Shown piece by piece: positions 13,326-13,423 of a DNA stretch of 13,423 nt; position 1 is the first letter of the stretch, and each line of letters starts with the position of its first letter. This DNA is from an uncultured Oscillospiraceae bacterium (GTDB lineage: Bacteria > Bacillota > Clostridia > Oscillospirales > Oscillospiraceae), in NCBI GenBank assembly GCA_910584285.1, contig CAJTYK010000051.1:1-13423 (forward strand), written 5' to 3'. A model generated the notes under the pieces. It had not been told where the DNA came from, searched no databases, and saw nothing but the letters and a program-made list of their open reading frames with translations. A program made the translations under genes and the position numbers.

Positions 13326-13423
13326 TTACTTCTTGTTCTCGCACTTCTGGTTGGCCACGGTGCAAGAGGTCTTGCAGGCGGACTGGCAAGAGGTCTGGCA
13401 CTCGCCGCAGCCGCCGTGGGCGG
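13326..13423 (-). CDS. scfA: SCIFF precursor peptide (partial, 5' end outside window)
   Basis: This is the C-terminal 31 residues of a SCIFF (six cysteines in forty-five residues) ranthipeptide precursor, the substrate of the downstream radical SAM enzyme. The visible part begins AHGGCGECQTSC and ends CTVANQKCENKK before a TAA. All six expected cysteines are present, at visible positions 5, 8, 12, 16, 20 and 27. The Ala-His-Gly-Gly-Cys-Gly motif just before the core is a family signature. About 15 leader residues and the start codon lie beyond the right edge. It is 76 bases upstream of scfB, with a hairpin between them. Two copies of the codons for Thr-Ser-Cys share 11 bases (AGACCTCTTGC). 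The mature peptide's role is unproven; a signalling role has been suggested. Confidence 0.95.
   Translation of the reverse strand, partial: AHGGCGECQTSCQSACKTSCTVANQKCENKK

Noticed and set aside
13350..13400. Repeated GCAAGAGGTCT near the right edge as a regulatory or CRISPR-like repeat
   Set aside because: It is inside scfA and simply encodes two Thr-Ser-Cys units of the peptide core.

Overview
The window comes from a GC-rich, spore-forming member of the Clostridia, probably of the Oscillospiraceae type. The evidence is a SCIFF peptide with its radical SAM maturase, SpoIIM, and a SpoIVFA/SpoIVFB-like pair, combined with GC-rich genes separated by AT-rich spacers. Every gene I can support lies on the minus strand, so transcription runs from the right edge to the left edge. 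Two genes are cut by the window ends: scfA on the right and clpX on the left. I see no tRNA, rRNA, CRISPR array, insertion sequence or prophage.

From right to left there are five blocks. (1) scfA (partial, overlooked by length-based gene finding) and scfB form the SCIFF ranthipeptide locus. A hairpin with a short U-run lies between them, and a strong terminator follows. (2) After a gene-free stretch of about 310 bases come spoIIM and xerD, 19 bases apart, ending in a strong terminator. The spacer carries a sigma-A-like promoter and, nearer the gene, a sigma-E-like promoter. (3) A SpoIVFA-like M23 protein and a SpoIVFB-like M50 protease overlap and are preceded by a second sigma-E-like promoter. 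It shares a 12-base block and exact spacing with the one before spoIIM. (4) rplS has its own promoter, leader and terminator. It is followed by rbgA, rnhB, yraN, an M19 dipeptidase, thrC and a metallophosphoesterase, packed with 4-base overlaps or gaps of at most 17 bases. (5) tig, clpP and clpX are the protein folding and degradation genes, with a promoter before tig.

The window therefore mixes housekeeping functions (ribosome assembly, RNA-primer/ribonucleotide removal, chromosome dimer resolution, proteostasis, threonine synthesis) with mother-cell sporulation functions: SpoIIM in engulfment and SpoIVFA/B-like intramembrane proteolysis of pro-sigma-K. The two sporulation units are probably co-regulated by sigma-E. 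The most noteworthy signals are the matched sigma-E-like promoters, the SCIFF pair with its attenuator-like hairpin, a zinc-competent LytM domain in the SpoIVFA-like protein, and an RNase HII whose usual GRG motif reads GAG.

Several starts are non-ATG: GTG for rbgA, yraN, the M23 gene and spoIIM, and TTG for xerD. Starts for tig, scfB, the M23 gene and spoIIM were set from ribosome binding sites or promoters and are shorter than the maximal open frames.
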